64,000 nt of DNA from Alphaproteobacteria bacterium (GCA_024279035.1 JAJRSA010000013.1:155889-219888); one strand, 5' to 3'. Positions 18,106 through 27,138 are shown, counted from the first letter of the stretch. Program-made: numbers and translations. Notes: a model not told the origin generated them from the sequence alone.

Positions 18106-19872
18106 ATGAAATCTCTATATACACGGCTTATCCAAAATTTTCCCTTGCGCAAGAGGACTGAAAACACCCTGCGTCATAATTTAGAGGAAAAGCAGGCACT
18201 CACGGATTTACTGGAATTTTTAAACCGACCTCATGAAACTTTGGAATCAATGCTAGATGGATTTATGGAATGTCTCTTTTCTATCAGTTGGCTAGAGGTT
18301 GAACAAAAGGGAGGAGTCTTTGTTGTTGAGGGAGAAGAAAAAATATTAACGCTTGTCTCGTCAAAATACCTCGCGCCACAGCTTCAGAAGATCTGTTCAA
18401 AAGTTCCTTTTGGGACATGTTTATGTGGCCGTGCCGCCGTACAGAAAAAAACACTCCATTTTGGCTGTGTGGATGAACATCATGAAAATCGTTTTGAAGG
18501 GATGGGGCCTCATGGGCATTACAACATCCCAATTATGGATGGGGAAGATGTGATGGGGATGGTGGTTTTGTATCTTGAGCATGGAAAGAAAAAAGAAGAA
18601 GGTGAAATTCAGTTTTTAGATAATATTGCAGAAATACTCAGTATGGCGATTAGCCGTAAACGGATAGAAAATAACTTAATTATCGCCAGAGAAAATGCAG
18701 AAGAATCAAGTCGCGCGAAATCAGAATTTTTGGCCAATATGAGTCATGAAATTCGAACGCCAATGAACGGTATTATAGGTACCAGCAGTCTGATGGCGGA
18801 AACAAAGCTTTCAGAACAGCAATATAAATATCTTGATATTATTCGAAATTCTTCAGAATCTCTATTGCAATTGATCAATGATATTCTTGATTTTTCAAAG
18901 ATTGAAGCAGGAAAGCTAGATATGGAAGCGGTGCCTTTTGATCTTCGTGTCCTTATGGAAGAAGTTAAAAGTGTGATGTATGTCCATGTTAAAGAAGGTG
19001 TTGATCTACAAATTGCATGGGATGAGGATATGCCTCATTACGTAGAGGGCGATCCAGGGCGTATCCGACAAATTCTGTTTAATTTGACCAGCAACGCCAT
19101 TAAATTTACGCAAGAGGGAGATATAAAAATAAAGATTCAATCTGTGGGAGACAAAGAAGATAAGCACATCTTTTTGGTCTCGATCGAAGATACGGGGATT
19201 GGAATTCCAAAAGACAAGCTAGGGCATATTTTTGACAAATTCAGCCAAGCCGAAGAATCAACAACGCGCCGTTTCGGAGGGACGGGATTGGGTCTGAGTA
19301 TATGTTACAAGCTCGTAGAAATGATGGGCGGAGAAATTACTGTCGAGAGTGTCTTTGGCAAAGGCTCTCTCTTTTCCTTTACAATGACTTTGCCTTTGTC
19401 CAATGCAGAGGCTATTGGGTCGAGTGTAAGCTGTCGGGATATAAAAGATATAGGCTCTCTCAAATTTGATAAAGCGCAAATCTTGCTTGCAGAAGACAAC
19501 CCCACAAATATGTTAATTGCCACAGTTATATTAGAGCAATATGGCTGTCATGTAACGCCTGCAGGTAATGGGTTGGAAGCTGTTGAACGTGCGTCAAAGC
19601 AAGATTTTGATGTTATCTTTATGGATTGTCAGATGCCAGAGATGGATGGCTACGAAGCCACAGGAGCAATCAGAGCGTATGAATCTAAAAAGAAACAATT
19701 GTCTACGCCCATCATTGCCTTTACCGCGAATGCCATGATCGGAGATCGTGAAAAATGTATAGAGGCGGGAATGGATGATTATATTTCTAAGCCCGTCAAA
19801 AAAGAGGATATTGCCTGTATTCTCTTAAAATGGATTTCTGAAGAGAAGAAAATAACCAGCAAGGCTGCATAG
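18106..19872 (+). CDS. GAF-domain hybrid sensor histidine kinase/response regulator
   Basis: 588 aa from the ATG at 18106. Order: helical linker, GAF-like sensory domain (about 45-190, with the Cys-containing [12 protein letters not shown] typical of GAF2 proteins), a short coiled coil, HisKA with [18 protein letters not shown] (phospho-accepting His214), HATPase_c with N, G1 (EDTGIGI), F and G2 ([11 protein letters not shown]) boxes, and a C-terminal receiver ([21 protein letters not shown] with Asp507, and Lys in SKPVK). The frame remains open to 17965 and would add a hydrophobic segment, but that start lies in the palindromic repeat. No transmembrane part remains, so it is probably cytosolic. 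The signal and the final output are unknown. Confidence 0.93.
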   Translation: MKSLYTRLIQNFPLRKRTENTLRHNLEEKQALTDLLEFLNRPHETLESMLDGFMECLFSISWLEVEQKGGVFVVEGEEKILTLVSSKYLAPQLQKICSKVPFGTCLCGRAAVQKKTLHFGCVDEHHENRFEGMGPHGHYNIPIMDGEDVMGMVVLYLEHGKKKEEGEIQFLDNIAEILSMAISRKRIENNLIIARENAEESSRAKSEFLANMSHEIRTPMNGIIGTSSLMAETKLSEQQYKYLDIIRNSSESLLQLINDILDFSKIEAGKLDMEAVPFDLRVLMEEVKSVMYVHVKEGVDLQIAWDEDMPHYVEGDPGRIRQILFNLTSNAIKFTQEGDIKIKIQSVGDKEDKHIFLVSIEDTGIGIPKDKLGHIFDKFSQAEESTTRRFGGTGLGLSICYKLVEMMGGEITVESVFGKGSLFSFTMTLPLSNAEAIGSSVSCRDIKDIGSLKFDKAQILLAEDNPTNMLIATVILEQYGCHVTPAGNGLEAVERASKQDFDVIFMDCQMPEMDGYEATGAIRAYESKKKQLSTPIIAFTANAMIGDREKCIEAGMDDYISKPVKKEDIACILLKWISEEKKITSKAA

Positions 19873-19875
19873 ATA

Positions 19876-20016
19876 TAGTCATTTTCATTAAGAATAGTAC
19901 ATTCTTTGAAGATGACCCGAGCGACTGCGAGGCGGCGGGAGTCCGCCGAAAGCCTGCGTGGCTTGAACGCCGTTTAGAATAAGAATGTCTTGTTCTTATT
20001 CTAAACGATTATAATA
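19876..20016. repeat. MITE-like repeat unit carrying a three-hairpin element (copy 1)
   Basis: The left end tatagtcattttcattaag and the right end cttattctaaacgattataa are approximate inverted copies. Inside is the motif cccgagcgac, a GGCGG/CCGCC stem-loop and AAAGCCTGCGTGGC-TTGAACG (19921-19972), then a long perfect hairpin from about 19972 to 20008. A related unit lies at 34590-34716, and a left end alone near 44063. Confidence 0.6.
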
Positions 20017-20118
20017 GATCAATCGAAATAACGATAAAAACTGGAAAACTCATATAAAATCGGTTAGATTGAGCGAATAGATTAAGTTGAAGCACTGAGT
20101 AACAGAGGAATGACGATC

Positions 20119-20457
20119 ATGGAAAATATCATTGAAGAACGGATTAAAAAACATATCACAGATCACGATGTGGTGTTGTATATGAAGGGAACGGCAGCCT
20201 TTCCAATGTGTGGATTTTCTGCGGCAACGGTGCAAATTCTCTCTCAGTTGGGTGTCCCTTTTCAGGGTTTTAATGTTCTTGAAGATGCTGATATTCGTCA
20301 GGGGGTCAAAGATTTTGCCAACTGGCCGACAATTCCTCAGCTCTATATCAAAGGTGAATTTGTTGGGGGATGTGATATCGTCCGCGAAATGTTTGAAACG
20401 GGAGAACTGCAAGAGTTTTTAACGGATAAAAACATTTCCTTTGAAGCCGCGGCTTAA
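20119..20457 (+). CDS. grxD: Monothiol glutaredoxin, Grx4/GrxD type
   Basis: 112 aa. Carries the monothiol active site MCGFS and the glutathione/cluster-binding WPTIPQLYIKGEFVGGCDI segment. CGFS glutaredoxins bind a [2Fe-2S] cluster with glutathione and hand it to Fe-S proteins and BolA. The ATG at 20119 has AGAGGA at good distance; the ATG at 20110 overlaps that site. No bolA gene is adjacent, although BolA commonly neighbours it in alphaproteobacteria. This is the last host gene before the phage block. Confidence 0.95.
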   Translation: MENIIEERIKKHITDHDVVLYMKGTAAFPMCGFSAATVQILSQLGVPFQGFNVLEDADIRQGVKDFANWPTIPQLYIKGEFVGGCDIVREMFETGELQEFLTDKNISFEAAA

Positions 20458-20459
20458 GG

Positions 20460-20506
20460 CTCTCTCTCTCTCTCTCTCTCTCTGTCTGTCTGTCTGTCTG
20501 TCTGTC
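20460..20506. repeat. Dinucleotide/tetranucleotide microsatellite
   Basis: Twelve CT repeats run directly into about six GTCT repeats, then straight into the left arm of a palindromic repeat. Located a few bases after the grxD stop. Confidence 0.9.
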
Positions 20507-20570
20507 ATCCTGAACTTGTTTCAGGATCTCGTTAGTTATGCATGAGATCCTGAAACAAGTTCAGGATGAC
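20504..20570. repeat. Palindromic intergenic repeat, third copy
   Basis: Arms 20504-20528 and 20546-20570 are perfect inverted copies of the unit seen at 3988-4055, with a different loop. It separates grxD from the phage cluster. Confidence 0.85.
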
Positions 20571-20641
20571 CACGCGTCTGGCAGAGTCCCAATAAGACAC
20601 CCTACAAAACCCACGCTAGGAATAAAATCTTAAAATAAAGC

Positions 20642-20670
20642 TTGACATCTTTATAATCATCAGGCATAAG
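20642..20670 (+). promoter_or_regulatory. Possible sigma-70 promoter upstream of the portal gene
   Basis: TTGACA at 20642-20647 is followed after 17 bases by CATAAG, a weak -10. It is the only consensus -35 box in the 300 bases before the portal gene. Confidence 0.35.
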
Positions 20671-20756
20671 TGTGAACATAAAAAGAACAAAAAGACAACA
20701 AAAGGGGATAGACAGATAAAATGCGACAGACTCTTCAAGATAAAACAGAGGATCAG

Positions 20757-22244
20757 ATGACCACACTGCAAGGTATTTTAGAGGGCTATGAACGGGCAAA
20801 AACCAGACGTTCAAATTGGGAGTCTTTATGGACGGAATGTTATGATTATGCGCTCCCCCAACGTAATCAGTTTGGAAATTTTTCTGGACAAGGACAGCAG
20901 AAAACAGATCATTTATTTGATGCCACGGCCTTAGATGCTGTGGATCAACTGGCCGCCAGCCTCTTGGGGCAACTCACGCCTCCACTTACACAATGGTTTG
21001 GATTTAAACCGGGGCAAGATGTGGCGGAAGAGGATCGAGACTCTTTGTCTAAAATTCTTGAAAAAGCGGCTAAAATTATTCAATCTCATTTTGATCGCTC
21101 TAATTTTTCTGTTGAAATGCACCAATGCTTTCTTGATCTGGTGGTGGGAGGGACAGCCTCTTTGCTCTTTGAAGAGGCCAAGCCGGGATCCATGTCGGCC
21201 TTTAAATTTTCCTCAGTGCCCTTGTCCGAAATTGTTTTGGAAGAGGGGGAGAATGGACATTTAGAAGAATCTTATCGCCAGTTTTCCTTAACCCCTGCCC
21301 AAATCATGAAGCGCTATCCTTTTGCTGAGGTTGAGAGGGATGATTTTTCAAATCATGCAGAAGAGCTGATTGTTTTAGAGAGTGTTTTACCTGATGAGAC
21401 GGCCTATCATTTTACCGCGATTTTAGAAAAAGAGAACCAGATCCTTGTGGATGTGCGTTTGCCTCGCTCGCCTTTTATTAATTTTCGCTGGATGAAATCT
21501 CCGGGAGAAGTCTATGGGCGCTCTCCGATTATGAAGGCGTTGCCTGATATTAAAACGGCGAATAAAGTCGTGGAATTAATCTTGAAAAATGCTTCGATTG
21601 CGATTTCTGGAATTTGGCAAGCCGATGATGATGGGGTGCTTAATCCTGCGAATATTGAATTAACGCCAGGCGCGATTATTCCTAAAGCTGTGGGCTCAAA
21701 AGGTCTAACACCGCTTGAAATGCCGGCGCGTTTTGATGTGTCACAATTAGTGCTCGATGATCTGCGAGGACGTATTCGTCATGCGATGCTTATTGATCGC
21801 TTGCCTCAGATTGGATCACGTCAGATGACGGCGACAGAAATTTTGGAACGGAGCAGTGAGATGTCTCTGATTATGGGCGCAACTTATGGACGCCTACAAT
21901 CTGAGTTGTTGACGCCTCTTATTCAGCGTGCTTTTGATATTCTTCGTCGTCGTGGGGAAGTGCCTGATATTGCGATTGATGGACGTCATGTTGAAATTGA
22001 TTATCGCTCGCCTCTTGCTCGTAGCCAAAGTCAAAATTCTGTCCAAAATACATTAAGCTGGATTTCCACTGTTTTAGGAATGGGTGCAGAAGCGGCAAGC
22101 ACTGTGAATACGATCCAAGCCTCAAAATATCTTGGTGAAGCCCTCGGCGTGCCTAGTGATCTGATCCGAACCCCCCCCGAGCTAGATTTAGAAACTTTAA
22201 CAGATGTTTTAGAAAAAGGAGACCTCAATGTTCTCAATACGTAG
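20757..22244 (+). CDS. Podovirus-type portal (head-to-tail connector) protein
   Basis: 495 aa. Resembles the T7 gp8-like head-tail connector family: the N-terminal LEGYERAKTRRSNWESLW and YALPQRNQF, then FDATALDAVDQLAASLLGQLTPP, and VYGRSPIMKALPDIKTANK in the stem region. The dodecameric portal forms the vertex through which DNA is packaged and ejected. GAGGATCAG before the ATG at 20757 supports that start; an ATG at 20721 (12 residues more) is possible. It opens the late-gene cluster, and overlaps the next gene by 17 bases. Confidence 0.9.
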   Translation: MTTLQGILEGYERAKTRRSNWESLWTECYDYALPQRNQFGNFSGQGQQKTDHLFDATALDAVDQLAASLLGQLTPPLTQWFGFKPGQDVAEEDRDSLSKILEKAAKIIQSHFDRSNFSVEMHQCFLDLVVGGTASLLFEEAKPGSMSAFKFSSVPLSEIVLEEGENGHLEESYRQFSLTPAQIMKRYPFAEVERDDFSNHAEELIVLESVLPDETAYHFTAILEKENQILVDVRLPRSPFINFRWMKSPGEVYGRSPIMKALPDIKTANKVVELILKNASIAISGIWQADDDGVLNPANIELTPGAIIPKAVGSKGLTPLEMPARFDVSQLVLDDLRGRIRHAMLIDRLPQIGSRQMTATEILERSSEMSLIMGATYGRLQSELLTPLIQRAFDILRRRGEVPDIAIDGRHVEIDYRSPLARSQSQNSVQNTLSWISTVLGMGAEAASTVNTIQASKYLGEALGVPSDLIRTPPELDLETLTDVLEKGDLNVLNT

Positions 22245-22545
22245 CGCCTTTGGATATCAGGACGGGCAGGAATATGTTTCAAACGAAACACAAAGACCTC
22301 TCTCCGATCCTCTCCTCACAGAGTCAGAAGGAAAAGATCAAGCCTCTATTGAAAAGGCCTTTGCGCGTGTTTTTTCTACGAAAGATGGGCAACTTATCCT
22401 CTCTCATCTTCAATCCATCAGTTTTCAACGCACCCTTGGTCCGGAGGCCTCCGATATGCAATTGCGCTATCTCGAAGGACAACGGGCCATGATTGCAACC
22501 ATTATGCGTTTGATACGATCAGGACGCACCCCCAATCATCATTAA
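22228..22545 (+). CDS. Bbp19-like phage protein
   Basis: 105 aa. The pattern FARVFSTKDGQLILSHLQ followed by EGQRAMIATIMRLIRSG matches the small Bbp19 family, encoded next to the portal gene in podoviruses and prophages. Its role in the virion is not established. It starts within the portal gene and ends 19 bases before the scaffold gene. Confidence 0.7.
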   Translation: MFSIRSAFGYQDGQEYVSNETQRPLSDPLLTESEGKDQASIEKAFARVFSTKDGQLILSHLQSISFQRTLGPEASDMQLRYLEGQRAMIATIMRLIRSGRTPNHH

Positions 22546-22564
22546 CATCAAAGGAGATTAAAAA

Positions 22565-23256
22565 ATGATACCCACTGAATCCCAAACAGAAAAACCAGCG
22601 TTCCTTCCAGAAAAGTTTTGGAACGAGAAAACACAAGAAGTTCGTCTAGAGTCGTTTGTCAAATCATATACAGATCTTGAAAAAAAGATGTCGCACTCTA
22701 TGGCGCGTCCTGAAACTGAAGAGGATAAAACTAATCTTCTCAAAATGCTTGGATGTCCTGAGTGTGCAGAGGATTATAAAGTGAACGTGGATCACGGCCT
22801 CTTTGAAACGGATCCAGACCTCAATGAGCGTCTTCACAAGCTTGGCTTTACTCAAGACCAAGTGCAAGCTGTCTATGACGCCGCGGCTGAAAAGCTTGTG
22901 CCGATTGTCTTGGAACTCTCTGCTGAGTTTCAAGCAGATCGAGAAGTCGAACGCCTTGTGCAAGAATTTGGAGGCATGGAAAAATGGCAAGAAGTCTCGC
23001 GTCAATTATTAGCTTTCGGCCAAAAAAATCTCCCTGCTGATGTTCTTGATAGCCTGTCTGGATCGTATGAGGGTGTGATGAGCCTTTTCCAAATGATGAA
23101 AGGCAAAGACCCGTCTTTAGTGCTAAGAATGCACGTTCAGGGGCGCTCGACGAACAAGGACTCCAATCCATGATGCGGGATCCAAAATACTGGCGCGAGA
23201 AAGATCCTGCCTTTGTCAATAAAGTCACCGAAGGTTTTGAAGGCTTATACAGCTAA
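22565..23256 (+). pseudogene. Phage capsid assembly/scaffolding protein, frameshifted near its 3' end
   Basis: The intact frame gives 202 aa and stops at 23173. It is acidic and helical with PEKFWNEKTQEVRLESFVKSY at the start, as in capsid scaffolding proteins of T7-like prophages. After about 23110 the frame minus one continues instead, reading FSAKNARSGALDEQGL, MMRDPKYWREKDPAFV and NKVTEGFEGLYS to a stop at 23256. That tail is the conserved C-terminus of this protein class, which docks to capsid. The shift occurs around gacccgtcttt; one extra base there restores the whole protein (about 229 aa). This could be a mutation, a sequencing error in a short C run, or a programmed -1 shift; no classical slippery heptamer is obvious. 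Confidence 0.65.
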
Positions 23257-23285
23257 TTCTATACACAGTTTACTCTCTCAAACTC

Positions 23286-23332
23286 ACCCGCTCTTTCCTT
23301 CTTTATATGAAGGAGAGGCGGGTTTTTTTTGA
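23286..23332 (+). terminator. Rho-independent terminator after the portal-scaffold operon
   Basis: cccgctctttccttc pairs imperfectly with gaaggagaggcggg around an AT loop and is followed by eight T residues. Confidence 0.8.
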
Positions 23333-23497
23333 GGTGTAGAGAAAATAATTAAGCCACTAACAATTTATTCCAACCGTTTGCATTTTGGGTATTATGTGGG
23401 GAGGTAATTAACCCTTGATTGGCTTTGGGAAGTTGTACAACGTGCCAGATAAATAGAGACTCTGTGCTCTCAATAAACTCTTTCTTGCAAAAGAAAG

Positions 23498-23860
23498 TTA
23501 GCTCACAGAGCCAGCGAATTCGAGGACGTTGTAATTATCAATGACTTTATGGAAGTCTCTGCGTACGTCTCGGGTGAGGGGGGCGAATTGGAGGGCTATC
23601 TCGTCATTTACTTTTCTGACAATATGCGCGACATGTGGAATATTTACAATCTGAGTTTGGACTTTAAATTTGAGGATAATAGGAACTTCTTGTCCAATGT
23701 CACTGGTCTTGAAATTGCCGAAGACACGCAGGCCTCCCATGCTCCAGTCTTTGATAGGATAGTTTTGTCCATTGATCTCCCCCACGCATTGATCACGCCT
23801 CCGTCGAGGCGTTGCGCGTTGGTTATTATATTCTGTATTGTCTGAGTGTGTCTGTTTCAT
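23498..23860 (-). CDS. PilZ-domain protein (putative c-di-GMP receptor)
   Basis: 120 aa from the ATG at 23860; an ATG at 23878 adds six. Single PilZ domain: the arginine motif RATPRRRRDQCV near residue 16 and DWSMGGLRVFG near 40 correspond to RxxxR and (D/N)xSxxG, the two c-di-GMP contacts. It stands alone on the minus strand between the scaffold and capsid genes of the phage cluster, so it is either a host gene, a morphogenesis-independent cargo gene, or left from an insertion. There is no partner domain to indicate what it controls. Confidence 0.75.
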   Translation of the reverse strand: MKQTHSDNTEYNNQRATPRRRRDQCVGEINGQNYPIKDWSMGGLRVFGNFKTSDIGQEVPIILKFKVQTQIVNIPHVAHIVRKVNDEIALQFAPLTRDVRRDFHKVIDNYNVLEFAGSVS

Positions 23861-24023
23861 ATTTCTAAAATTTAGCATTATTATTGTACCCTGTGTACTT
23901 TCTGTTTACGTACATCAAGCCTTGAACGCCTCAATAATCAAGATTGAATTCACATTATAGTGCTCTATATCCCTTTCTTTTACAAGGAGGAAGTAATATT
24001 TATACATTTTTTACACAAAACAC

Positions 24024-24052
24024 TTGACTTTGTAGGATTAAAAGCCTATATT
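24024..24052 (+). promoter_or_regulatory. Sigma-70-like promoter upstream of the repeat array and capsid gene
   Basis: TTGACT, a 17-base spacer and TATATT form the best consensus promoter in the phage block. Transcripts starting near 24060 would run through four hairpin elements (24116-24502) into the capsid gene at 24566. Confidence 0.55.
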
Positions 24053-24115
24053 AACCTTATCAACGCCATAATTGTGTCTAAAATATGTCAGTCCAACGGT
24101 GCTTTATAAAGGATT

Positions 24116-24502
24116 GCGACGGCAAGCCCGTGCTTTCGCACGAAGCCTGCGTGGCGTCTGAACGCCCTGTTTTAAAAAACAGGGAAAACAGGATTGCGAC
24201 GGCAAGCCCGTGCTTTCGCACGAAGCCTACGTGGCGTCTGAACGCCCTGTTTTAAAAACAGGGATAATTGGGATAACAGTGCCTTTTATATGCATTGCTC
24301 CAGCCTTTTTTGCTTGTGTCTAGTCTTGTTAGGATAAATTTTTATTTAAAAATTTATCGTTCAGACGCCACGTAGGCTTCGTGCGAAAGCACGGAGTTGC
24401 CGTCGCAACTCTTTAATATGTGCACCATTAAGGGACGCGACCGCGTTCCCGTGACGTATAGTCACGAAGCCTACGTGGCGTCTGAACGGTCACAAAGTGA
24501 CC
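24116..24502. repeat. Cluster of four three-hairpin elements (copies 2-5)
   Basis: Copies at 24116-24184, 24196-24263 and 24437-24502 point forward; the one at 24338-24406 is reversed. Each has a stem-loop with a GACN loop, a second stem-loop (CGTGC/GCACG in three, CGTGAC/GTCACG in the fourth), the core GCCTGCGTGGCGTCTGAAC (A for G in copies 3-5), and a third stem: CCCTGTTTT/AACAGGG in copies 2 and 3, an AT-rich hairpin in the reversed copy, GGTCAC/GTGACC in copy 5. They fill most of the 700-base gap before the capsid gene; the rest (23880-24020) shows nothing I can name. Confidence 0.8.
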
Positions 24503-24565
24503 TTAATAAAGTAACTCCCCACATGCCTTCCCACTATTAACATTTAACTTATATGAGGTATTAAA

Positions 24566-25390
24566 ATGGCTACTTCCATTTCTCAGGCCTTTGTGAAGCA
24601 GTTCGAAAGAGAAGTTCACGAAGCCTATCAACGTATGGGGTCTAAATTAAAAGGCACTGTGCGTTCTATCAATAACGTCAAAGGGGCGAGCGCTGTTTTC
24701 CAAAAGGTTGGAAAAGGCACCGCGTCGACGAAATCAACGCATGGTATGGTGCCTGTGATGAATCTGGATCATTCTTCGATTGAATGCTCTTTGCAGGATT
24801 TTTATGCAGGAGACTGGGTGGATCATTTAGATGCGCTTAAAGTCAATATGGATGAGCGTCAGGTGATTGCTAATGCTGGAGCGTATGCTCTGGGGCGTAA
24901 AACTGATGAGATGATCCTCTCGGCGCTTGGTGCTGCCACGCAAAATATCATTCCAGATGGCGCTATAGGCCTGACCAAAGACAAAGTGCTCAATGCCTTT
25001 GAAATACTTGGAGGAGCTGATGTGCCTGATGACGGACAACGCTTTGCAGTTGTTGGTTGGAAACAATGGAGTGATCTTCTTCAAATTGATGAGTTCGGAA
25101 ATGCGGACTATATCGGGTCTGAAGAGCTTCCATGGCAAGGCTCTCAAGCCAAACGTTGGCTGGGGACAACATGGATTCCCCATTCGGCTCTGCCTGATAA
25201 TGGGGCGAGTGTTCGTTCATGTTTCTGGTTTCATAAAACAGCGATTGGTCATGCGAGTGGCTCGGATGTGCAAACCGATATTTCATGGCACGGCGATCGC
25301 GCAGCCCATTTTGTAAATAACATGATGAGCCAAGGCGCTAGCCTAATCGATGAAAACGGGATCGTCACCATCGATTGCGACGAAACTTAA
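24566..25390 (+). CDS. Major capsid protein
   Basis: 274 aa. Position and length fit the capsid protein of short-tailed alphaproteobacterial prophages: helical N-terminus (FVKQFEREVHEAYQRMGSK), a beta-rich region AVFQKVGKGTAST, the VDHLDALKVNMDERQVIANAG segment, and a C-terminus AAHFVNNMMSQGASLIDENG typical of HK97-fold capsids of this group. A scaffold gene lies upstream and a small structural protein follows. Preceded by a gap full of hairpin elements and possibly driven by the promoter at 24024. Confidence 0.82.
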   Translation: MATSISQAFVKQFEREVHEAYQRMGSKLKGTVRSINNVKGASAVFQKVGKGTASTKSTHGMVPVMNLDHSSIECSLQDFYAGDWVDHLDALKVNMDERQVIANAGAYALGRKTDEMILSALGAATQNIIPDGAIGLTKDKVLNAFEILGGADVPDDGQRFAVVGWKQWSDLLQIDEFGNADYIGSEELPWQGSQAKRWLGTTWIPHSALPDNGASVRSCFWFHKTAIGHASGSDVQTDISWHGDRAAHFVNNMMSQGASLIDENGIVTIDCDET

Positions 25391-25448
25391 ACCCCATAAA
25401 CCAAGTAAAGACCCATAAGGCTCAAGACTAACTTTGAGCACAAGGCTT

Positions 25449-25546
25449 GCGACCGCAAGCCCGTGCGAAAAGCACGAAGCCTGCGTGGCGCCTGAACGCC
25501 CTGTTTGCAAAACAGGGAAAAAAAGTGCCTGCGTGGTGTCTGAACG
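25449..25546 (+). repeat. Three-hairpin elements (copy 6 and a partial copy 7)
   Basis: Copy 6 has a perfect GGCTTGC-GACC-GCAAGCC first stem, a CGTGC-GAAAA-GCACG second stem, the core with one C/T change, and a CCCTGTTTG/AACAGGG third stem ending at 25517. A shortened core, gcctgcgtggtgtctgaacg, follows at 25527-25546. They fill the gap between the capsid gene and the next small gene. Confidence 0.75.
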
Positions 25547-25567
25547 TAATTAATAAGGAGAAAGCAA

Positions 25568-25804
25568 ATGGCTTTTCAACCCAATGATTTGAGTGTGTTA
25601 GCATATGCAAATAATTTCACCCTCTGGCATTTTACGACAGTGGATAACGCTGTCGATGGCGCAGGGTATTTTGACAGCGCTGTTGATATGCTCAGAACCA
25701 ATGATCTGATCATTACGAATGTCGATACGGACGGCGTTCCCACCACGACTTTTTACATCGTGACGGGCAATGACGGAAGCACTGTAAGCGTCGCCGCATA
25801 CTAA
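25568..25804 (+). CDS. Small phage structural (capsid-adjacent) protein
   Basis: 78 aa. Small proteins of this kind with the segment DSAVDMLRTNDLIITN follow the capsid gene in related prophages and are suspected head-decoration or joining proteins. Compact, beta-rich, no membrane segment. AAGGAGAAAGC precedes the ATG. Flanked on both sides by hairpin elements. Confidence 0.6.
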   Translation: MAFQPNDLSVLAYANNFTLWHFTTVDNAVDGAGYFDSAVDMLRTNDLIITNVDTDGVPTTTFYIVTGNDGSTVSVAAY

Positions 25805-25847
25805 GCGCAAAACGCCTAGGTTTGCATGGCATAGGGAAAAAAGGATT

Positions 25848-25916
25848 GCGACTGCAAGCCCGTGCTTTCGCACGGAGCCTGCGTGGCGTCTGAACGCCCT
25901 GTTTTTTAAAACAGGG
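25848..25916 (+). repeat. Three-hairpin element, copy 8
   Basis: First stem GGATTGC-GACT-GCAAGCC with one mismatch, second stem CGTGC-TTTC-GCACG, core with one change (GGAGCC), third stem CCCTGTTTT/AAAACAGGG. Located between the small structural gene and a strong terminator. Confidence 0.8.
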
Positions 25917-25996
25917 ATAAATCTCCTCAACGCTCATTACAGGATCGCTCATCATGTGTCGCTCTGACACGTCATACGCACCGCCTATCGATACCG

Positions 25997-26034
25997 CCTG
26001 TCCCGTCCTTCACTGCGACGGGGCAGGTTTTTTT
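25997..26034 (+). terminator. Strong rho-independent terminator of the capsid operon
   Basis: CCTGTCCCGTC pairs with GACGGGGCAGG (one G-U) around a nine-base loop, followed by seven T residues. Confidence 0.88.
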
Positions 26035-26075
26035 ACCTGTGATGAATTAAAAAGTTAATCAAAAAGGAAAAACGC

Positions 26076-27137
26076 ATGAGTTTATTCGGCAACAGCATTG
26101 GTCAAATGATGATCAATGACGAAGAAGATGTCTTCAAAGCCAAAGAAGTTTTGAGTGAGATCGGTTTATACGAACGAGAACCAGACAATGGTATTTTAGA
26201 CCAAGAGCTCGACAGTGCGTTGAAGATTTTTCAGAAAGATCAGGGCTTAAAAATTGATGGAATTCTTTACCCAAACGGAGAAACAGAAGACGCTCTGACG
26301 CAGAATTTTGCTCAAAAACAGGATCAAAAAGAAACACTTGAAAAACACCGTCCACAGGCCCAGAGGAAATCACCGCTGGAGATGTTACTTGGAAATTTAG
26401 ACGCCTTAGAGGAAGCCCCAGAGCGCATTTTTAGGGCAGTGGAAGAAAAGAAAACACCTCACTCAAAAGAAAAGCCTGAGTCTGTTGACGCTACAGGACG
26501 GATGATCCGAGATAAATTGCCTTCTGTGCCAGAGAGAAAGCCTGTGGCGCCGAGAGGGTCAAAGAATAACGATAAGGGGCATACAATTGACACCTTCTTC
26601 CCGAAACTTTCCTCGGAAGAGGGGGCTTTTACGGAAGGCGTTAATGATAGGAGAGGGAGAACAAATATTGGGATCAATAAAGGAATATTGGATGAATATA
26701 AGGATTGGAAAGAGTCTAAAGGAGAAAAACTTCCCGATACATATACACAAAATGTTAAAAAGGTTTCTCCTGAACTTGCGCGCCGAATCTATGATGAAAT
26801 GTATTATAAACGATATAATATAGACAAAATAAAGGACACAGGGATGGCTTCACATCTTTTGGATATTTCGATTAATCAGGGCTCAAATAAAGCAGGTCGA
26901 TGGTTACAAGAGGAGCTCAATGACAAATCAGGAGCGAATATAAAAGTTGATGGGATCATGGGCTCAGAAACACGAGATATGATTAAAAAGGCCAAAGAAG
27001 ACGGTGTTTTGGATGATGTTCACAATGGAATTGTTAAAAGGAGAAAGCAACATTACCGTAAAATATCTGAAAACGATTCTTCACAGAAAGATTTTCTAAA
27101 AGGGTGGCTTGATCGAGCGGATCGTTTTTCAAAATGA
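26076..27137 (+). CDS. Phage muramidase: PG-binding N-terminus + GH108 + PG-binding-3-like C-terminus
   Basis: 353 aa. Starts with MSLFGNSIGQMMIN, then a peptidoglycan-binding-1-like repeat (about 20-75) and a linker with VDATGRMIRDKLPSVPERK. The catalytic part begins near residue 165: FFPKLSSEEGAFTEGVNDRRG and TNIGI correspond to the EGG-V-ND-GG-TN-GI signature of GH108 N-acetylmuramidases, with the first Glu of EEG as proton donor candidate. C-terminal ISINQGSNKAGRWLQ and VDGIMGSETRD form a PG_binding_3-like domain. The first 150 residues are shared with the protein at 28686. Encoded among virion genes, so a virion-associated wall hydrolase is as likely as a classic endolysin. Confidence 0.85.
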   Translation: MSLFGNSIGQMMINDEEDVFKAKEVLSEIGLYEREPDNGILDQELDSALKIFQKDQGLKIDGILYPNGETEDALTQNFAQKQDQKETLEKHRPQAQRKSPLEMLLGNLDALEEAPERIFRAVEEKKTPHSKEKPESVDATGRMIRDKLPSVPERKPVAPRGSKNNDKGHTIDTFFPKLSSEEGAFTEGVNDRRGRTNIGINKGILDEYKDWKESKGEKLPDTYTQNVKKVSPELARRIYDEMYYKRYNIDKIKDTGMASHLLDISINQGSNKAGRWLQEELNDKSGANIKVDGIMGSETRDMIKKAKEDGVLDDVHNGIVKRRKQHYRKISENDSSQKDFLKGWLDRADRFSK

Positions 27138-27138
27138 C

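Noticed and set aside
20602-20814. Hydrophobic 70-aa frame on the minus strand before the portal gene
   Set aside because: It overlaps the portal start in antisense, has no ribosome site and its composition follows the AT-rich intergenic DNA.
24116-24263. Integron attC sites
   Set aside because: The core lacks the paired RYYYAAC/GTTRRRY ends, and there is no integrase or cassette arrangement.
24116-25916. CRISPR array among the repeated units upstream and downstream of the capsid gene
   Set aside because: Copies are irregularly spaced, occur in both orientations and contain varying internal hairpins rather than constant repeats with unique spacers; no cas genes.
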